From assembly GCF_030209755.1 (NCBI RefSeq), contig NZ_JARVRH010000024.1, positions 124,001 to 188,000 of the forward strand: a DNA stretch of 64,000 bases, in the 5' to 3' direction. This document shows, piece by piece, positions 17,141-25,961 of this stretch. Each line of letters opens with the position of its first letter. Position 1 is the stretch's first letter. A model generated the notes under the pieces. That model did not search any database and was not told the origin of the DNA. It was given only the letters and a program-made list of their open reading frames with translations. The position numbers and the translations under genes are program-made. The DNA is from Arthrobacter sp. efr-133-TYG-118. Its GTDB lineage: Bacteria; Actinomycetota; Actinomycetes; Actinomycetales; Micrococcaceae.

Positions 17141-17977
17141 CTAGTTTCCGACGCGGAAACGGGCAACTGCGGTTGCCTTGACGCCGGCCTCTTCGAGGAC
17201 CTGTGCAACGGTCTTCTTGGAGTCCTTGGCGAATGCCTGGTCCAAGAGAACTTCGCCCTTGTAGAAGCCCGTCACGCGGCCTTCGACGATCTTGGTGAGA
17301 GCGGCTTCCGGCTTGCCTTCGGCCTTGGCGGTCTCTTCGGCGATGCGGCGCTCGGACTCGACCAGTTCGGCCGGGACGTCTTCGCGGCTCAGGTAGTTCG
17401 GGGCCATGGCTGCAACGTGGACAGCGACGTCGTGGGCTGCGGTAGCAGCGGCGTCGCCCTCGCCCTCAACGGCGAACAGGACGCCGACCTGGGCCGGGAG
17501 GTCCTTCGAGGTCTTGTGCAGGTAAGCGTCGACCGTGCCGCCTTCAATGCGGGCGATGCGGCGGACAACAACCTTTTCGCCGAGGACGGCGCCTTCTTCG
17601 ACGACAACCTCGGAAAGGGGCTTGCCGTCGACGTCGATGGCAAGCAGGGTCTCGAGGTCGGCAGCGCCGGACTCGACGGCGACGGCCAGGACCTTGTCGG
17701 CCAGCTGGATGAACTTGTCAGCCTTGGCGACGAAGTCGGTCTCGCAGTTGACCTCGATCATTACGCCCACGCCGTCGGTGACCTTGGCTGCAACCAGGCC
17801 TTCGGCGGTGGAGCGGCCTTCACGCTTGGTAGCGCCCTTGAGGCCCTTGATGCGGATGATCTCGATGGCCTTCTCGGCGTCGCCGTTGGCCTCGTCAAGA
17901 GCCTTCTTGACGTCCATCATGCCGGCGCCGGTGCGCTCGCGCAGGGCCTTGATGTCAGCAGCAGTGTAGTTCGCCAT
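17141..17977 (-). CDS. tsf: Translation elongation factor Ts
   Basis: The 278-residue protein begins with the EF-Ts UBA-like domain (ADIKALRERTGAGMMDVKKA) and contains the nucleotide-exchange signature EVNCETDFVAK. It releases GDP from EF-Tu. It follows rpsB on the same strand, the standard rpsB-tsf operon. Confidence 0.98.
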   Translation of the reverse strand: MANYTAADIKALRERTGAGMMDVKKALDEANGDAEKAIEIIRIKGLKGATKREGRSTAEGLVAAKVTDGVGVMIEVNCETDFVAKADKFIQLADKVLAVAVESGAADLETLLAIDVDGKPLSEVVVEEGAVLGEKVVVRRIARIEGGTVDAYLHKTSKDLPAQVGVLFAVEGEGDAAATAAHDVAVHVAAMAPNYLSREDVPAELVESERRIAEETAKAEGKPEAALTKIVEGRVTGFYKGEVLLDQAFAKDSKKTVAQVLEEAGVKATAVARFRVGN

Positions 17978-18014
17978 GTGAACCCCTCTGTCTAGAAATT
18001 TATGTGTTTACGGA

Positions 18015-18085
18015 CTGACAGGACGGCAGCCCACCTGGTGGGCCGCCATCCTGTCAGTAGCTCCCCGCACCGAAATTGGTGCGGG
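18015..18085 (-). terminator. Two hairpins in the rpsB-tsf spacer
   Basis: CTGACAGGA (18015-18023) pairs with TCCTGTCAG (18049-18057), with more pairing inside. A second hairpin is CCCGCACC (18064-18071) with GGTGCGGG (18078-18085). Both lie between rpsB and tsf. There is no long U-tract, so they may be attenuating or mRNA-stabilising structures rather than full terminators. Confidence 0.55.
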
Positions 18086-18097
18086 AAAGGTCCGGAT

Positions 18098-18985
18098 TTA
18101 CTTGTCTGCTTCGGCTTCGCCAGCAGCAGCTTCGGTGGCCTCGGCGGCCGGGGCTTCGACAGCTTCCGCAGCCGGAGCTTCGACAGCTTCGGCGGCCGTA
18201 GCTTCAGCGGCTTCGGCCTTGCTGCCTTCGAGGAGCTCGCGCTCCCACTCAGCCAGCGGCTCTTCCGGGGCCTCTGCGGCACCGGTTGCGCGCTGGTTAC
18301 GGGCGATGAGGCCCTCAGCAACGGCGTCGGCAACCACGCGGGTCAGCAGGTTTACGGAGCGGATGGCGTCGTCGTTACCCGGGATCGGGAAGTCAACTTC
18401 GTCGGGGTCGCAGTTGGTGTCCAGGATGGCAACAACCGGGATGTTCAGCTTCTTGGCTTCGTCAACAGCCAGGTGTTCCTTCTTCGTGTCGACAACCCAC
18501 AGAACGGAAGGAGCCTTGGTCAGGTTGCGGATACCACCGAGGTTGGTTTCCAGCTTGGTGAGTTCACGCTTCAGGAGCAGGAGCTCCTTCTTGGTGTAAC
18601 CCGAGCCTGCGACGTCCTCGAAGTTGATCTCTTCGAGTTCCTTCATGCGCTGGATGCGCTTGGCAACGGTCTGGAAGTTGGTGAGCATACCGCCCAACCA
18701 ACGCTGGTTGACGTACGGCTGGCCAACACGGGTAGCCTGCTCAGCAATTGCTTCCTGGGCCTGCTTCTTGGTGCCGACGAACAGGACGGTGCCGCCGTGG
18801 GCGACCGTAGCCTTGACGAACTCGAAAGCGCGGTCGATGTAGGACAGCGACTGCTGAAGGTCAATGATGTAGATGCCGTTGCGCTCCGTGAAGATAAATC
18901 GCTTCATCTTCGGGTTCCAACGACGGGTCTGGTGTCCAAAGTGGACGCCGCTGTCAAGCAGCTGGCGCATAGTTACGACGGGCAT
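18098..18985 (-). CDS. rpsB: 30S ribosomal protein S2
   Basis: The 295-residue protein has the S2 signatures MRQLLDSGVHFGHQTRRWNP and PVVAILDTNCDPDEVDFPIP. The conserved body ends near residue 235. An Ala/Glu-rich tail of about 60 residues follows, containing the repeated unit EAVEAPAA, encoded by near-identical 24-nt DNA repeats near 18,148-18,195. Such acidic tails occur in actinobacterial S2 proteins and vary in length. Confidence 0.97.
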   Translation of the reverse strand: MPVVTMRQLLDSGVHFGHQTRRWNPKMKRFIFTERNGIYIIDLQQSLSYIDRAFEFVKATVAHGGTVLFVGTKKQAQEAIAEQATRVGQPYVNQRWLGGMLTNFQTVAKRIQRMKELEEINFEDVAGSGYTKKELLLLKRELTKLETNLGGIRNLTKAPSVLWVVDTKKEHLAVDEAKKLNIPVVAILDTNCDPDEVDFPIPGNDDAIRSVNLLTRVVADAVAEGLIARNQRATGAAEAPEEPLAEWERELLEGSKAEAAEATAAEAVEAPAAEAVEAPAAEATEAAAGEAEADK

Positions 18986-19420
18986 GCCGACGCTCCTTCC
19001 GGCAGGTCATTCATGAGAGAGCCACACGGGCCGCTCTTACCCTGCCAATAGTTGACGGTTAGTTAGCCGGACCCGAACGGGCCTTGGCTCCTGGCATCCA
19101 TTGCACTTCTCATCCGGCCAATGACTCGCCGGACCGCAAGAGGCACAATCCTCCGCAGCACTGAATCCACGAGGATTCGCAGTTGGAGGGTTGGATACGC
19201 GTAGTCAGCCTGGGACCCCCGCGCAACTGAATGAGAAGCGCTTCTGAACAAGCTTGAGGGCACAGCAAACTGCTCCACCAAGTGTACTACAGCGCCTTCA
19301 GCCTTATGACCGCAAAGGCCCCGGGTTCAGCCTCTGTCCTTCGGCATATTTCCCGGACCGTTTTCCACATAGCCGAACTGGCCGCTTTCGGACCCTGCGG
19401 CGCCCGCGAAGGCTTGCTCC
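18986..19420. other. Intergenic region upstream of rpsB and the M23 peptidase gene
   Basis: This 435-nt stretch is the shared upstream region of two divergent genes and should hold the rpsB promoter and 5' leader. A 12-bp perfect palindrome (AGAAGCGCTTCT, 19234-19245) is visible. No convincing coding frame or RNA gene is seen. Confidence 0.6.
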
Positions 19421-20692
19421 ATGAGAACTGCACATCTTCCGGCATACATTTTTTTGCTCGCCGCCCTGGGCGCGGCGCCTGCCGTTGCATCGGGCCCGCC
19501 GGGCGCGACCATCCCGCCGGGCACCCGCCCGGGCTGGGTGTGGCCGCTCTCCCCCAAGCCCGCTGTCGTGCGCGGCTTCGACCCTCCGGACAAGCCGTGG
19601 TTGAGCGGGCACCGCGGCGTGGATTTACAAGCAGCGGACGACGGCGTCACGGTCGCCGCACCCGCGGACGGCACCGTGAGCTTCGTGGGTGTCGTGGTGG
19701 ACCGTCCGGTGATCGCCATCGACCACCGGAGCGGGCTACGGAGCAGCTTTGAGCCCGTGGATAGCGAACTCACAGAGGGGGCCACGGTGAGCAAGGGCCA
19801 AGCCATCGGCGTGGTGAGAATCGGCCACTGCGCGGGATCAGCCTGCCTCCACTGGGGCGTGCGGCATGGGGAGGGCTACGTCAACCCGCTTGCCTTCGTC
19901 ACGGATCTCCGCCCGTCCGTGTTGCTGCCTCTAGACGATGGCCGAAATCCCCGTGATGGCCCGCCCCGTCACAAGGGTGTTGATTTCGTGGGTGCCTTCG
20001 TAGGAGTAGATGGCCTCGGCGTCGGCGAAGATCTTGGCCATCTCGTAGTCCGTGACAATGCCGTTGCCGCCCAGGATGCCCCGGCCCAGTGCAACGCTTT
20101 CGCGCATGCGTGCCGTGGTGAAGGCTTTCGCCAGCGCGGATTGCTCGTCCTTGGCCACACCGGCATCCTCAAGCTGAGCGAGTCGGACCATCATGCCCAT
20201 GGAGCTGACTGTGTTGCCCAGGATCTGCACGAGTTGTTGCTGCACCAATTGGAACGATGCCAGGGGCCTCCCGAACTGCATCCGTTCAACCGCGTAGCGG
20301 CGGGCAACGTCGAACGCCGCAAGCTGCTGGCCCACAGCCTGCCACGCGACCGAAAGCCGCGTGACTTTGAGGACCTTGTTGGCGTCCCTGAAGCTGTTGG
20401 CATTGGCCAGTTTGAAGAAGTCCGGGACCACCACGTTCTCGAGGGAGATATCGGCATTCTGGACGGATCGCAGCGAGATCTTGTTCTCGATCTTGCTCGC
20501 CTTGAATCCGGGGAGGCTTGTGTCTACCAGGAAGCCCTTGACCTGGTTGTCGCCGAGGTCGCGGGCGAAGACCACAACCCAATCCGAGAAGGTGGCGTTG
20601 CCGATCCAGCGCTTGGCACCGTTGAGGATCCAGTTGCCGCCGTCGCGGCGCGCAGTGGTCCGGGTGCCGCCTGCAACGTCCGAGCCGCCTAA
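19421..20692 (+). CDS. M23-family (LytM) metallopeptidase, secreted, with abnormal 3' run-on
   Basis: Residues 1-24 look like a signal peptide (AYIFLLAALGAAPAVASG). Residues about 60-165 form a LytM domain: GHRGVDLQA (zinc His and Asp), ADGTVSFVGVV, and CLHWGVRHG near the end. Such enzymes cut peptidoglycan cross-bridges or activate amidases. The M23 homology ends near 19,920 (LRPSVLLPL). The frame then has no stop until 20,692 and continues antisense through the acyl-CoA dehydrogenase gene, giving 423 residues in all. The last 250 or so residues look like non-coding translation. A lost stop codon or a small frameshift near 19,925-19,935 is likely; the functional protein is probably about 170 residues. 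Confidence 0.75.
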   Translation: MRTAHLPAYIFLLAALGAAPAVASGPPGATIPPGTRPGWVWPLSPKPAVVRGFDPPDKPWLSGHRGVDLQAADDGVTVAAPADGTVSFVGVVVDRPVIAIDHRSGLRSSFEPVDSELTEGATVSKGQAIGVVRIGHCAGSACLHWGVRHGEGYVNPLAFVTDLRPSVLLPLDDGRNPRDGPPRHKGVDFVGAFVGVDGLGVGEDLGHLVVRDNAVAAQDAPAQCNAFAHACRGEGFRQRGLLVLGHTGILKLSESDHHAHGADCVAQDLHELLLHQLERCQGPPELHPFNRVAAGNVERRKLLAHSLPRDRKPRDFEDLVGVPEAVGIGQFEEVRDHHVLEGDIGILDGSQRDLVLDLARLESGEACVYQEALDLVVAEVAGEDHNPIREGGVADPALGTVEDPVAAVAARSGPGAACNVRAA

Positions 20693-21121
20693 GGGCTCGG
20701 TCAGTCCGAAGGCGCCGATTTTCCTGAGGGAGTAAATGTCCGGCAGCCAGGCGTCCTGTTGCTCTTGAGATGCCAACGCCTCGATGGAACCAGTGAACAA
20801 GCCATCGTGAACGCCCATGAACGTGGCGATTGAGGCATCGGCGCGGGTTGCCTCTGCATGGACCAGGCCAGCGAAAAGGTTGGAATAGCCTTGCCGCCTT
20901 ACCGGGCTGACCAGGTCAATCTCGGCCAGCTTGGGGATCAGGCCCATAGGGAACTCGCCACGGTTCCAGCAATCGATAGCAATCGGCTTGACCTCACGGG
21001 CAAGGAAAGCCCGGATTTCAGCCAGCCGGTCTTGTTCCTTGCCCGTGAGCAATTGCTCAAAGCCATAGAAGTCGCCGTCGGCGTGCGGGAGGTTCTCGAG
21101 GTCGATTGCTGCCTTGGACAT
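19931..21121 (-). CDS. Acyl-CoA dehydrogenase, glutaryl-CoA dehydrogenase-like
   Basis: The 396-residue protein has the acyl-CoA dehydrogenase fold: an FAD-binding signature (GAFGLTEPLGGSDVAG), RWIGNATFSDWVVVFAR, a C-terminal RMQFGRPLASFQLVQQ, and the catalytic-base region SYEGTHEINTLVTGRAITG with the Glu. These segments are closest to glutaryl-CoA dehydrogenases and related actinobacterial enzymes. It oxidises an acyl-CoA with FAD in lysine, tryptophan or fatty-acid breakdown. A 24-bp palindrome just upstream is a probable operator. Substrate is inferred. Confidence 0.88.
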   Translation of the reverse strand: MSKAAIDLENLPHADGDFYGFEQLLTGKEQDRLAEIRAFLAREVKPIAIDCWNRGEFPMGLIPKLAEIDLVSPVRRQGYSNLFAGLVHAEATRADASIATFMGVHDGLFTGSIEALASQEQQDAWLPDIYSLRKIGAFGLTEPLGGSDVAGGTRTTARRDGGNWILNGAKRWIGNATFSDWVVVFARDLGDNQVKGFLVDTSLPGFKASKIENKISLRSVQNADISLENVVVPDFFKLANANSFRDANKVLKVTRLSVAWQAVGQQLAAFDVARRYAVERMQFGRPLASFQLVQQQLVQILGNTVSSMGMMVRLAQLEDAGVAKDEQSALAKAFTTARMRESVALGRGILGGNGIVTDYEMAKIFADAEAIYSYEGTHEINTLVTGRAITGISAIV

Positions 21122-21134
21122 GCCACTCCTTCGC

Positions 21135-21158
21135 GTAAGTTACTGGTGAGTAACTTAC
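21135..21158. promoter_or_regulatory. 24-bp palindromic operator upstream of the acyl-CoA dehydrogenase
   Basis: GTAAGTTACT (21135-21144) and AGTAACTTAC (21149-21158) are perfect inverted repeats separated by 4 nt. The site starts 14 bp upstream of the dehydrogenase ATG at 21121. The size and symmetry fit a TetR-family operator; the TAACT core resembles the half-sites at 1835-1880 but the spacing differs. The regulator is not encoded next to it. Confidence 0.7.
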
Positions 21159-21301
21159 AGCAATGACAGTCCTCCGCACAAGCAGAAACAGTTGCCGTTA
21201 ACCTCCGGGTCTCCGGGTGTTTGTCCTTTGCACGGCTCGCTACCAGCCCGCTTCCCTACGTTGGCAGGGACATCGTTTCCCTAAGCTAAGGACGATTTTC
21301 A

Positions 21302-22405
21302 ATGCCTGTTACACCCAACAAGCTCAAGCGGACCTCGATGGTATTGGTGGGCGCCGCCGTCGCGGCTTCCACTCTTGCCTCCGTTGCCGTGCCAGCATCC
21401 GCTGCGGACGAAGGCGAAGCACACGCCGCGCCCGCCGGATTCACTGTGAAGACCTTCTCCCCGGTCGGCACCGAGTCAGCACCTGACGACATCACGCGGA
21501 TGGGCGACTCCGTGTACGTCTCATTCCAGAATGGCGTCGGCCCCTTGGGCGAGGCCTCCGCAAATGGCACCACAGCCAGCACCGTTCAGCAGTTCAGCCT
21601 CGACGGAAAGCCCGGCAAGTCCTGGCAAGTCACGGGCAAGGTTGATGGGCTTACGGCCGATCCGGAACACCACCGTCTCTTGCTGACCGCCAACGAGGAC
21701 GGCAACTCGAGCTTCTCAACCCTCAGCCCGGACCAGGCGAAGCCGCTGATTACGTACACATATTCGGGCCTCACCCACGGTGGTGGAACCGACGCCGTAT
21801 CTGTCATGAACGGCAAGATCCTCGTCAGCGCCTCAGCCCCGGTTGATACTTCGGGTCCCGCCGCCTATTCCGTCGCATTGGAAGGCACCACCGCCAAACT
21901 GACGCCTCTCTTCGGCGACAATGCTACGGCTACCGCAGCCAATGGTCCCCAGGCTGGAAAGGTAACCAGGCTAGGCCTCACCGACCCGGACTCCAACACC
22001 CAGGTTCCGGCCGCCGCTCCGCGGTTCAAGAACTCCTTCATGCTTGACGCCCAAGCGGACCAGCAGTTGATCTTCGCTTCCAACCCGGCCAGCGGCAAGC
22101 AAGCTCTCCAAGTGCTTTCGGTGGCCCAGCCCTTGGATGACACCGTGTTCGCGGCCCACTCCAACCAGACACTCCTGGTCACGGACCCGAAGGACAACAA
22201 GGTCTTCTCCGTCACTGGCCCGTTCAGGGCCGGCGAAGCCGTCTCTACGGTGGTACCCGACGCGGGCCCCGCCTACTTGGCAAACCTGGACCTGGGCACG
22301 GGCGCTCTCGCCCCGATCAAGGAACTTGCCTCCATCCACCCCAAGGGCTTGATGTTCACCGGCGTCGCCGGGGACAACTCGGACGACGGCCAGCGCTCCG
22401 AGTAA
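21302..22405 (+). CDS. Secreted beta-propeller-like protein of unknown function
   Basis: The 367-residue protein has a signal peptide (SMVLVGAAVAASTLASVAVP, cleavage probably after ASA near residue 34). The mature part is rich in Gly, Ala, Ser and Thr, with repeating strand patterns such as DSVYVSFQNGVGPLG, DGLTADPEHHRLLLTANEDG and NQTLLVTDPKDNKVF. These suggest a beta-propeller. No cysteine ligands or catalytic motif are evident. It stands alone between divergent and convergent neighbours. Function is not known. Confidence 0.75.
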   Translation: MPVTPNKLKRTSMVLVGAAVAASTLASVAVPASAADEGEAHAAPAGFTVKTFSPVGTESAPDDITRMGDSVYVSFQNGVGPLGEASANGTTASTVQQFSLDGKPGKSWQVTGKVDGLTADPEHHRLLLTANEDGNSSFSTLSPDQAKPLITYTYSGLTHGGGTDAVSVMNGKILVSASAPVDTSGPAAYSVALEGTTAKLTPLFGDNATATAANGPQAGKVTRLGLTDPDSNTQVPAAAPRFKNSFMLDAQADQQLIFASNPASGKQALQVLSVAQPLDDTVFAAHSNQTLLVTDPKDNKVFSVTGPFRAGEAVSTVVPDAGPAYLANLDLGTGALAPIKELASIHPKGLMFTGVAGDNSDDGQRSE

Positions 22406-22408
22406 CGA

Positions 22409-23326
22409 TCAGTCTGCCGGGCCCAGCCGGGCCCCAAGCCATGCGTCGATGTGTCCGAGAGCGGCACGGGCCATCGGCGTCGCGTGCCCAGTGAATCCGT
22501 GAGGGGAGGCGGGATAGATACGCAGATCGACCTCGACACCGGCTTCCGACAGCCGTGTGGCCATGGCGAGGTTGTCTTCCAGAAGGATGTCGTCGCTGCC
22601 GATCACGATCAGGATCGGCGGTAGGCCGGCGAGGTCGGCGAAGAGCGGTGACAGGTCGGGGTGTGTGCGATCCGGCGTGCTCCCCGCATAGGCGTCGAGA
22701 AAATACTCGTCGGCGATCAGGCGTCCGGCCTGCGTCTTCGCGGCGAGGTCGTAGGTGCCGAACTGCAGAACGCCGCCGCTGAATGCCGTGACCCCGCGGT
22801 CGCGCAACCGCGCAAGCGTAGACACTGCCAGCGTCGCACCGGCAGAGAAGCCACCGATAGCGAGTCTGGTTGTGCCGAAACGGCGTTGGGCATGCTCCAC
22901 GAGCCACAGCGCTGCTGTCTCGCAGTCGTCAGGTGCGGAAGGCCACGGGTGCTCGGGAGCGAGCCGGTAATCCACGCTGGCCACTGCAATACCCAACGCG
23001 TCCGCAAGCCGCCTGTTGCGAACGTCACTTCCGGCGGCCGAGCCCATGTAGAAGCCGCCGCCGTGGATTTCCAGGAATACGCCCGCCACCGGCATGCTCA
23101 CCGGCATGTGGATCCGCACCGGGACGCTTCGGCCAAATGCGCTTGCCACCACTGTGATTGGCGGTGGATCACACTCTGCAGGTACTGCCGCGCCCGCTCG
23201 GAAAGCGAGCAGCTCTTCCCGACTGCCCGGACCACGGCCGGCCGGCCGCCGGGCGTAGAAGGCGCGGGATTCATCGACGAGTGACCACAACTCAGGATCC
23301 ATCAGCGAGGGCAATTCGAGGCTCAC
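22409..23326 (-). CDS. Alpha/beta hydrolase, hormone-sensitive-lipase family
   Basis: The 305-residue cytoplasmic protein has the HSL-family oxyanion motif HGGGF near residue 90 and the nucleophile elbow GGFSAGA. A downstream Asp in GSDDILLEDN and a His in ASPHGFTG complete a Ser-Asp-His triad. These enzymes hydrolyse short-chain esters, amides or lactones. No signal peptide is present. The neighbouring divergent gene is also a hydrolase, but the two need not act together. Substrate is unknown. Confidence 0.88.
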   Translation of the reverse strand: MSLELPSLMDPELWSLVDESRAFYARRPAGRGPGSREELLAFRAGAAVPAECDPPPITVVASAFGRSVPVRIHMPVSMPVAGVFLEIHGGGFYMGSAAGSDVRNRRLADALGIAVASVDYRLAPEHPWPSAPDDCETAALWLVEHAQRRFGTTRLAIGGFSAGATLAVSTLARLRDRGVTAFSGGVLQFGTYDLAAKTQAGRLIADEYFLDAYAGSTPDRTHPDLSPLFADLAGLPPILIVIGSDDILLEDNLAMATRLSEAGVEVDLRIYPASPHGFTGHATPMARAALGHIDAWLGARLGPAD

Positions 23327-23423
23327 AAGATAACTCTAGGATGCGCATCCGGCTCGCGAGTTCAGTATCTACTGCCGGCAGCCCGCCGTGGCGCGTTCGG
23401 CCTGGTAGGAGCAGTATGGAGGG

Positions 23424-24302
23424 ATGAACGCTCCCAGCGCCGATAGTCCGGCGCAGGGTGGCTCCGTTGGTTCCGGCGCCCGCCTGCACCCGTGGAGCCG
23501 TTATGTGGCCCTGGGTGATTCGTTCACCGAAGGAGTAGGAGATCCGGAGCCGCGCAGCCCGGGGGGCCTGCGAGGATGGGCGGACCGGGTCGCGGAAGAA
23601 CTGAGTGCCGGACACGACGATTTCGCTTACGCGAATCTGGCAGTCCGCGGAAGGTTGCTCCATCAGATCCTGGATGAGCAAGTGGGCCCTGCGCTGGCCC
23701 TGCAACCGGACCTGATCACTCTCAATGCCGGGGGCAATGACCTGATCTTCCGCAGAAGCGATCCCGACAAACTCGCCGTCCGGATGGATGCCGGCGTGCA
23801 ACTCCTCGCCGCTGCGGGCGCAACGGTTGTACTGTTCGCCGGACCGGACTGGGGCGCTACGCCCGTGCTGGGACACACACGCGCCAAGGTGGCCATCTTC
23901 AACGAGAATCTTCGCACCATCGCCGCGCGCCACGATGCAGTAATTGCCGACCTCTGGGCCCTGCGTCAACTCACCCACCCTCGAATGTGGGATCCTGACC
24001 GGCTGCACTTCTCGCCCCTGGGCCAGCACACCATCGCCATCATGGTGCTGGATACCCTCAACGTCCCCCACACGTTGGAACCAATGACACCGAAAGACCT
24101 ACCCGGACGCACGTGGCGCGGGGCAAGGACTGATGACATCATCTGGGCGCGCGAGCACTTGTTCCCGTGGGTCCTGCAACGGCTCAAACAAAGAGTCTCC
24201 GACGACGGGCGGCACGCAAAGCGGCCGGATCCCGGCCCCGTGTTTGGCGCATGGATGCCGCCCGGGACGTTCGTAGGAAACGATCCAAAGGCAACTAACT
24301 AG
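23424..24302 (+). CDS. SGNH/GDSL hydrolase
   Basis: The 292-residue protein has block I as ALGDSFTEG (Ser nucleophile), block III as NAGGNDL, and block V as DPDRLHFSPLGQHTIA with the Asp and His. It lacks a signal peptide, so it probably acts inside the cell on small esters. It is followed 231 nt later by the polysaccharide deacetylase. An acetyl-sugar esterase role is possible but not shown. Confidence 0.88.
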   Translation: MNAPSADSPAQGGSVGSGARLHPWSRYVALGDSFTEGVGDPEPRSPGGLRGWADRVAEELSAGHDDFAYANLAVRGRLLHQILDEQVGPALALQPDLITLNAGGNDLIFRRSDPDKLAVRMDAGVQLLAAAGATVVLFAGPDWGATPVLGHTRAKVAIFNENLRTIAARHDAVIADLWALRQLTHPRMWDPDRLHFSPLGQHTIAIMVLDTLNVPHTLEPMTPKDLPGRTWRGARTDDIIWAREHLFPWVLQRLKQRVSDDGRHAKRPDPGPVFGAWMPPGTFVGNDPKATN

Positions 24303-24533
24303 CTACATCAGGACGTCTACCTAACGGAGCGTCAGAAAGAACGAGTGTTGACCACTCGTTTTTGCGGCTACCCGTCAGTCGTAGCCTCTAAAGTACGCGT
24401 GTGTGAACGAGTCACAACCGGGTGCCACCCGCCGGAACCCAGAGCGGACTCCCTCTTAGAGCGGCACCTTCTTGGAAATCAACGAAGGATCACTCGGCTT
24501 CTGGTGCATTATCCAGGCTGGGGAGGAGTGACC

Positions 24534-25946
24534 ATGAGGACTACGGATGAGCACCAGGGGGCAGCTGTATCGCGGCTCAAGGGCCGCGCACGGCCCGACG
24601 TCCCCGGAATTCTGCTCGCCAAGCACTTTCGCAAACGCTGGACCGCTTTTGGCAGCACGGCGCTGATGGTTGCCGGCCTGCTGGCCGGGGTGGGGCTCGC
24701 CGCACCGGCGCATGCTGCCCCGAACACAGTGGTGTCGCTGACATTCGATGACGGCAACGCGGACCAGTTGACGGCAGAAGCCACGATAAAGAGACTGGGC
24801 CTGGTCGGCACGTTCTTCATCACCACCGGGTGGATCGACCAGCCCACCTACCTGACCACAGCCAACCTCCAGCAAATCGCCGCCGACGGCAATGAGATCG
24901 GCGGCCACACCGTGACCCACCCGGATCTTGTGTCCCTGACCCCCGCTGAGTCGACACGGCAGATCTGCGACGGGCGCGTGGCGCTCATGAACATGGGCTT
25001 CAAAGTCACCAGCTTTGCCTACCCTTTCGCGTCCGAAGACCCGGCCACCGAGGCCCTGGTGAAACAGTGCGGGTTCAACAGTGCCCGTGGCCTGGGCGAC
25101 ACCTCCAGCAAGGACCCGGCCTCTGCGACGCTTCCCGCAGCAGACACCATCCCGCCCGCCAATCCCTATGTAACTGCGGCACCGGATGAGGTGGACAGCA
25201 CGTGGACCCTGGCGAATCTGGAGAACCAGGTAACCCACGCCCAAACAACCACCGGCGGGTGGGTCCAACTGACATTTCACCACATCGCAGTCGGCACGGA
25301 CCCCACGCTGACCATCACCCCCACCCTGTTCAGCCAGTTCGCCACCTGGCTGGCACAGCAAAAGACAGCCGGTACCGTCACGGTAAAGACCGTGGACCAG
25401 GTCATTGGCGGCACCCAGAAGCCCGCTGTCCAGGGCCCTGCCGTACCTCCGCCACCCCCTCCGGGGACGAACATGATTCAAAACCCCAGCCTGGAAACCC
25501 TGGTCAACACGATCCCGCAGTGCTGGGCCGCAGGCGGGTACGGCACCAATACCCCCACCTTCGCCGTTGTTTCCCCCGGCCACACGGGCACGAACGCCGA
25601 ACAGCTCACCCTGACCGGCCGGTCGTCAGGGGACGCGAAACTCCTGCCCGCCCTGGACCTGGGCGGGTGCTCACCGACCGGCACAACCGGACATAGATAT
25701 CAGCTGAAGGCCTGGTTCAAATCCACCGCGCCAACCCAGTTCGAACTCTATTACCGCGTCGGTAACGGGTATTGGACGTACTGGACCGCAAGCCCCTTGG
25801 TGGTCGCCGCGGCGAACTGGACCCAAATCACTTGGACCACCCCTCCCCTGCCGGCCGGTGCCTCGGGGATCAGTTGGGGCCTGAACATCCAAGCCAACGG
25901 CACCATCACCACCGACGACTACGAGATGTACGACATCGGCCCCTGA
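24534..25946 (+). CDS. Secreted polysaccharide deacetylase with C-terminal carbohydrate-binding-like domain
   Basis: The protein is 470 residues from the ATG at 24534, which has GGGAGGAG 5 nt upstream; longer readings lack this. A long N-region is followed by a signal segment ending in AHA near residue 65. The NodB domain has LTFDDGNAD (motif 1, catalytic Asp), GGHTVTHPDL (motif 2, metal His) and SFAYPFAS (motif 3). After a Pro-rich linker (PPPPPP) comes a beta-sandwich-like domain (NMIQNPSLE to the end) typical of carbohydrate-binding modules. It should remove acetyl groups from an extracellular N-acetylated glycan. It borders the polysaccharide locus but lies outside the repeat that marks its left edge. 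Confidence 0.87.
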   Translation: MRTTDEHQGAAVSRLKGRARPDVPGILLAKHFRKRWTAFGSTALMVAGLLAGVGLAAPAHAAPNTVVSLTFDDGNADQLTAEATIKRLGLVGTFFITTGWIDQPTYLTTANLQQIAADGNEIGGHTVTHPDLVSLTPAESTRQICDGRVALMNMGFKVTSFAYPFASEDPATEALVKQCGFNSARGLGDTSSKDPASATLPAADTIPPANPYVTAAPDEVDSTWTLANLENQVTHAQTTTGGWVQLTFHHIAVGTDPTLTITPTLFSQFATWLAQQKTAGTVTVKTVDQVIGGTQKPAVQGPAVPPPPPPGTNMIQNPSLETLVNTIPQCWAAGGYGTNTPTFAVVSPGHTGTNAEQLTLTGRSSGDAKLLPALDLGGCSPTGTTGHRYQLKAWFKSTAPTQFELYYRVGNGYWTYWTASPLVVAAANWTQITWTTPPLPAGASGISWGLNIQANGTITTDDYEMYDIGP

Positions 25947-25961
25947 TTCTCGACGTCCCCG

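Noticed and set aside
24402..24416. TGTGA and TCACA near the polysaccharide deacetylase as a CRP/GlxR site
   Set aside because: The spacer is 5 nt, not 6, and the site lies about 118 bp from the start codon, so the match is not convincing.
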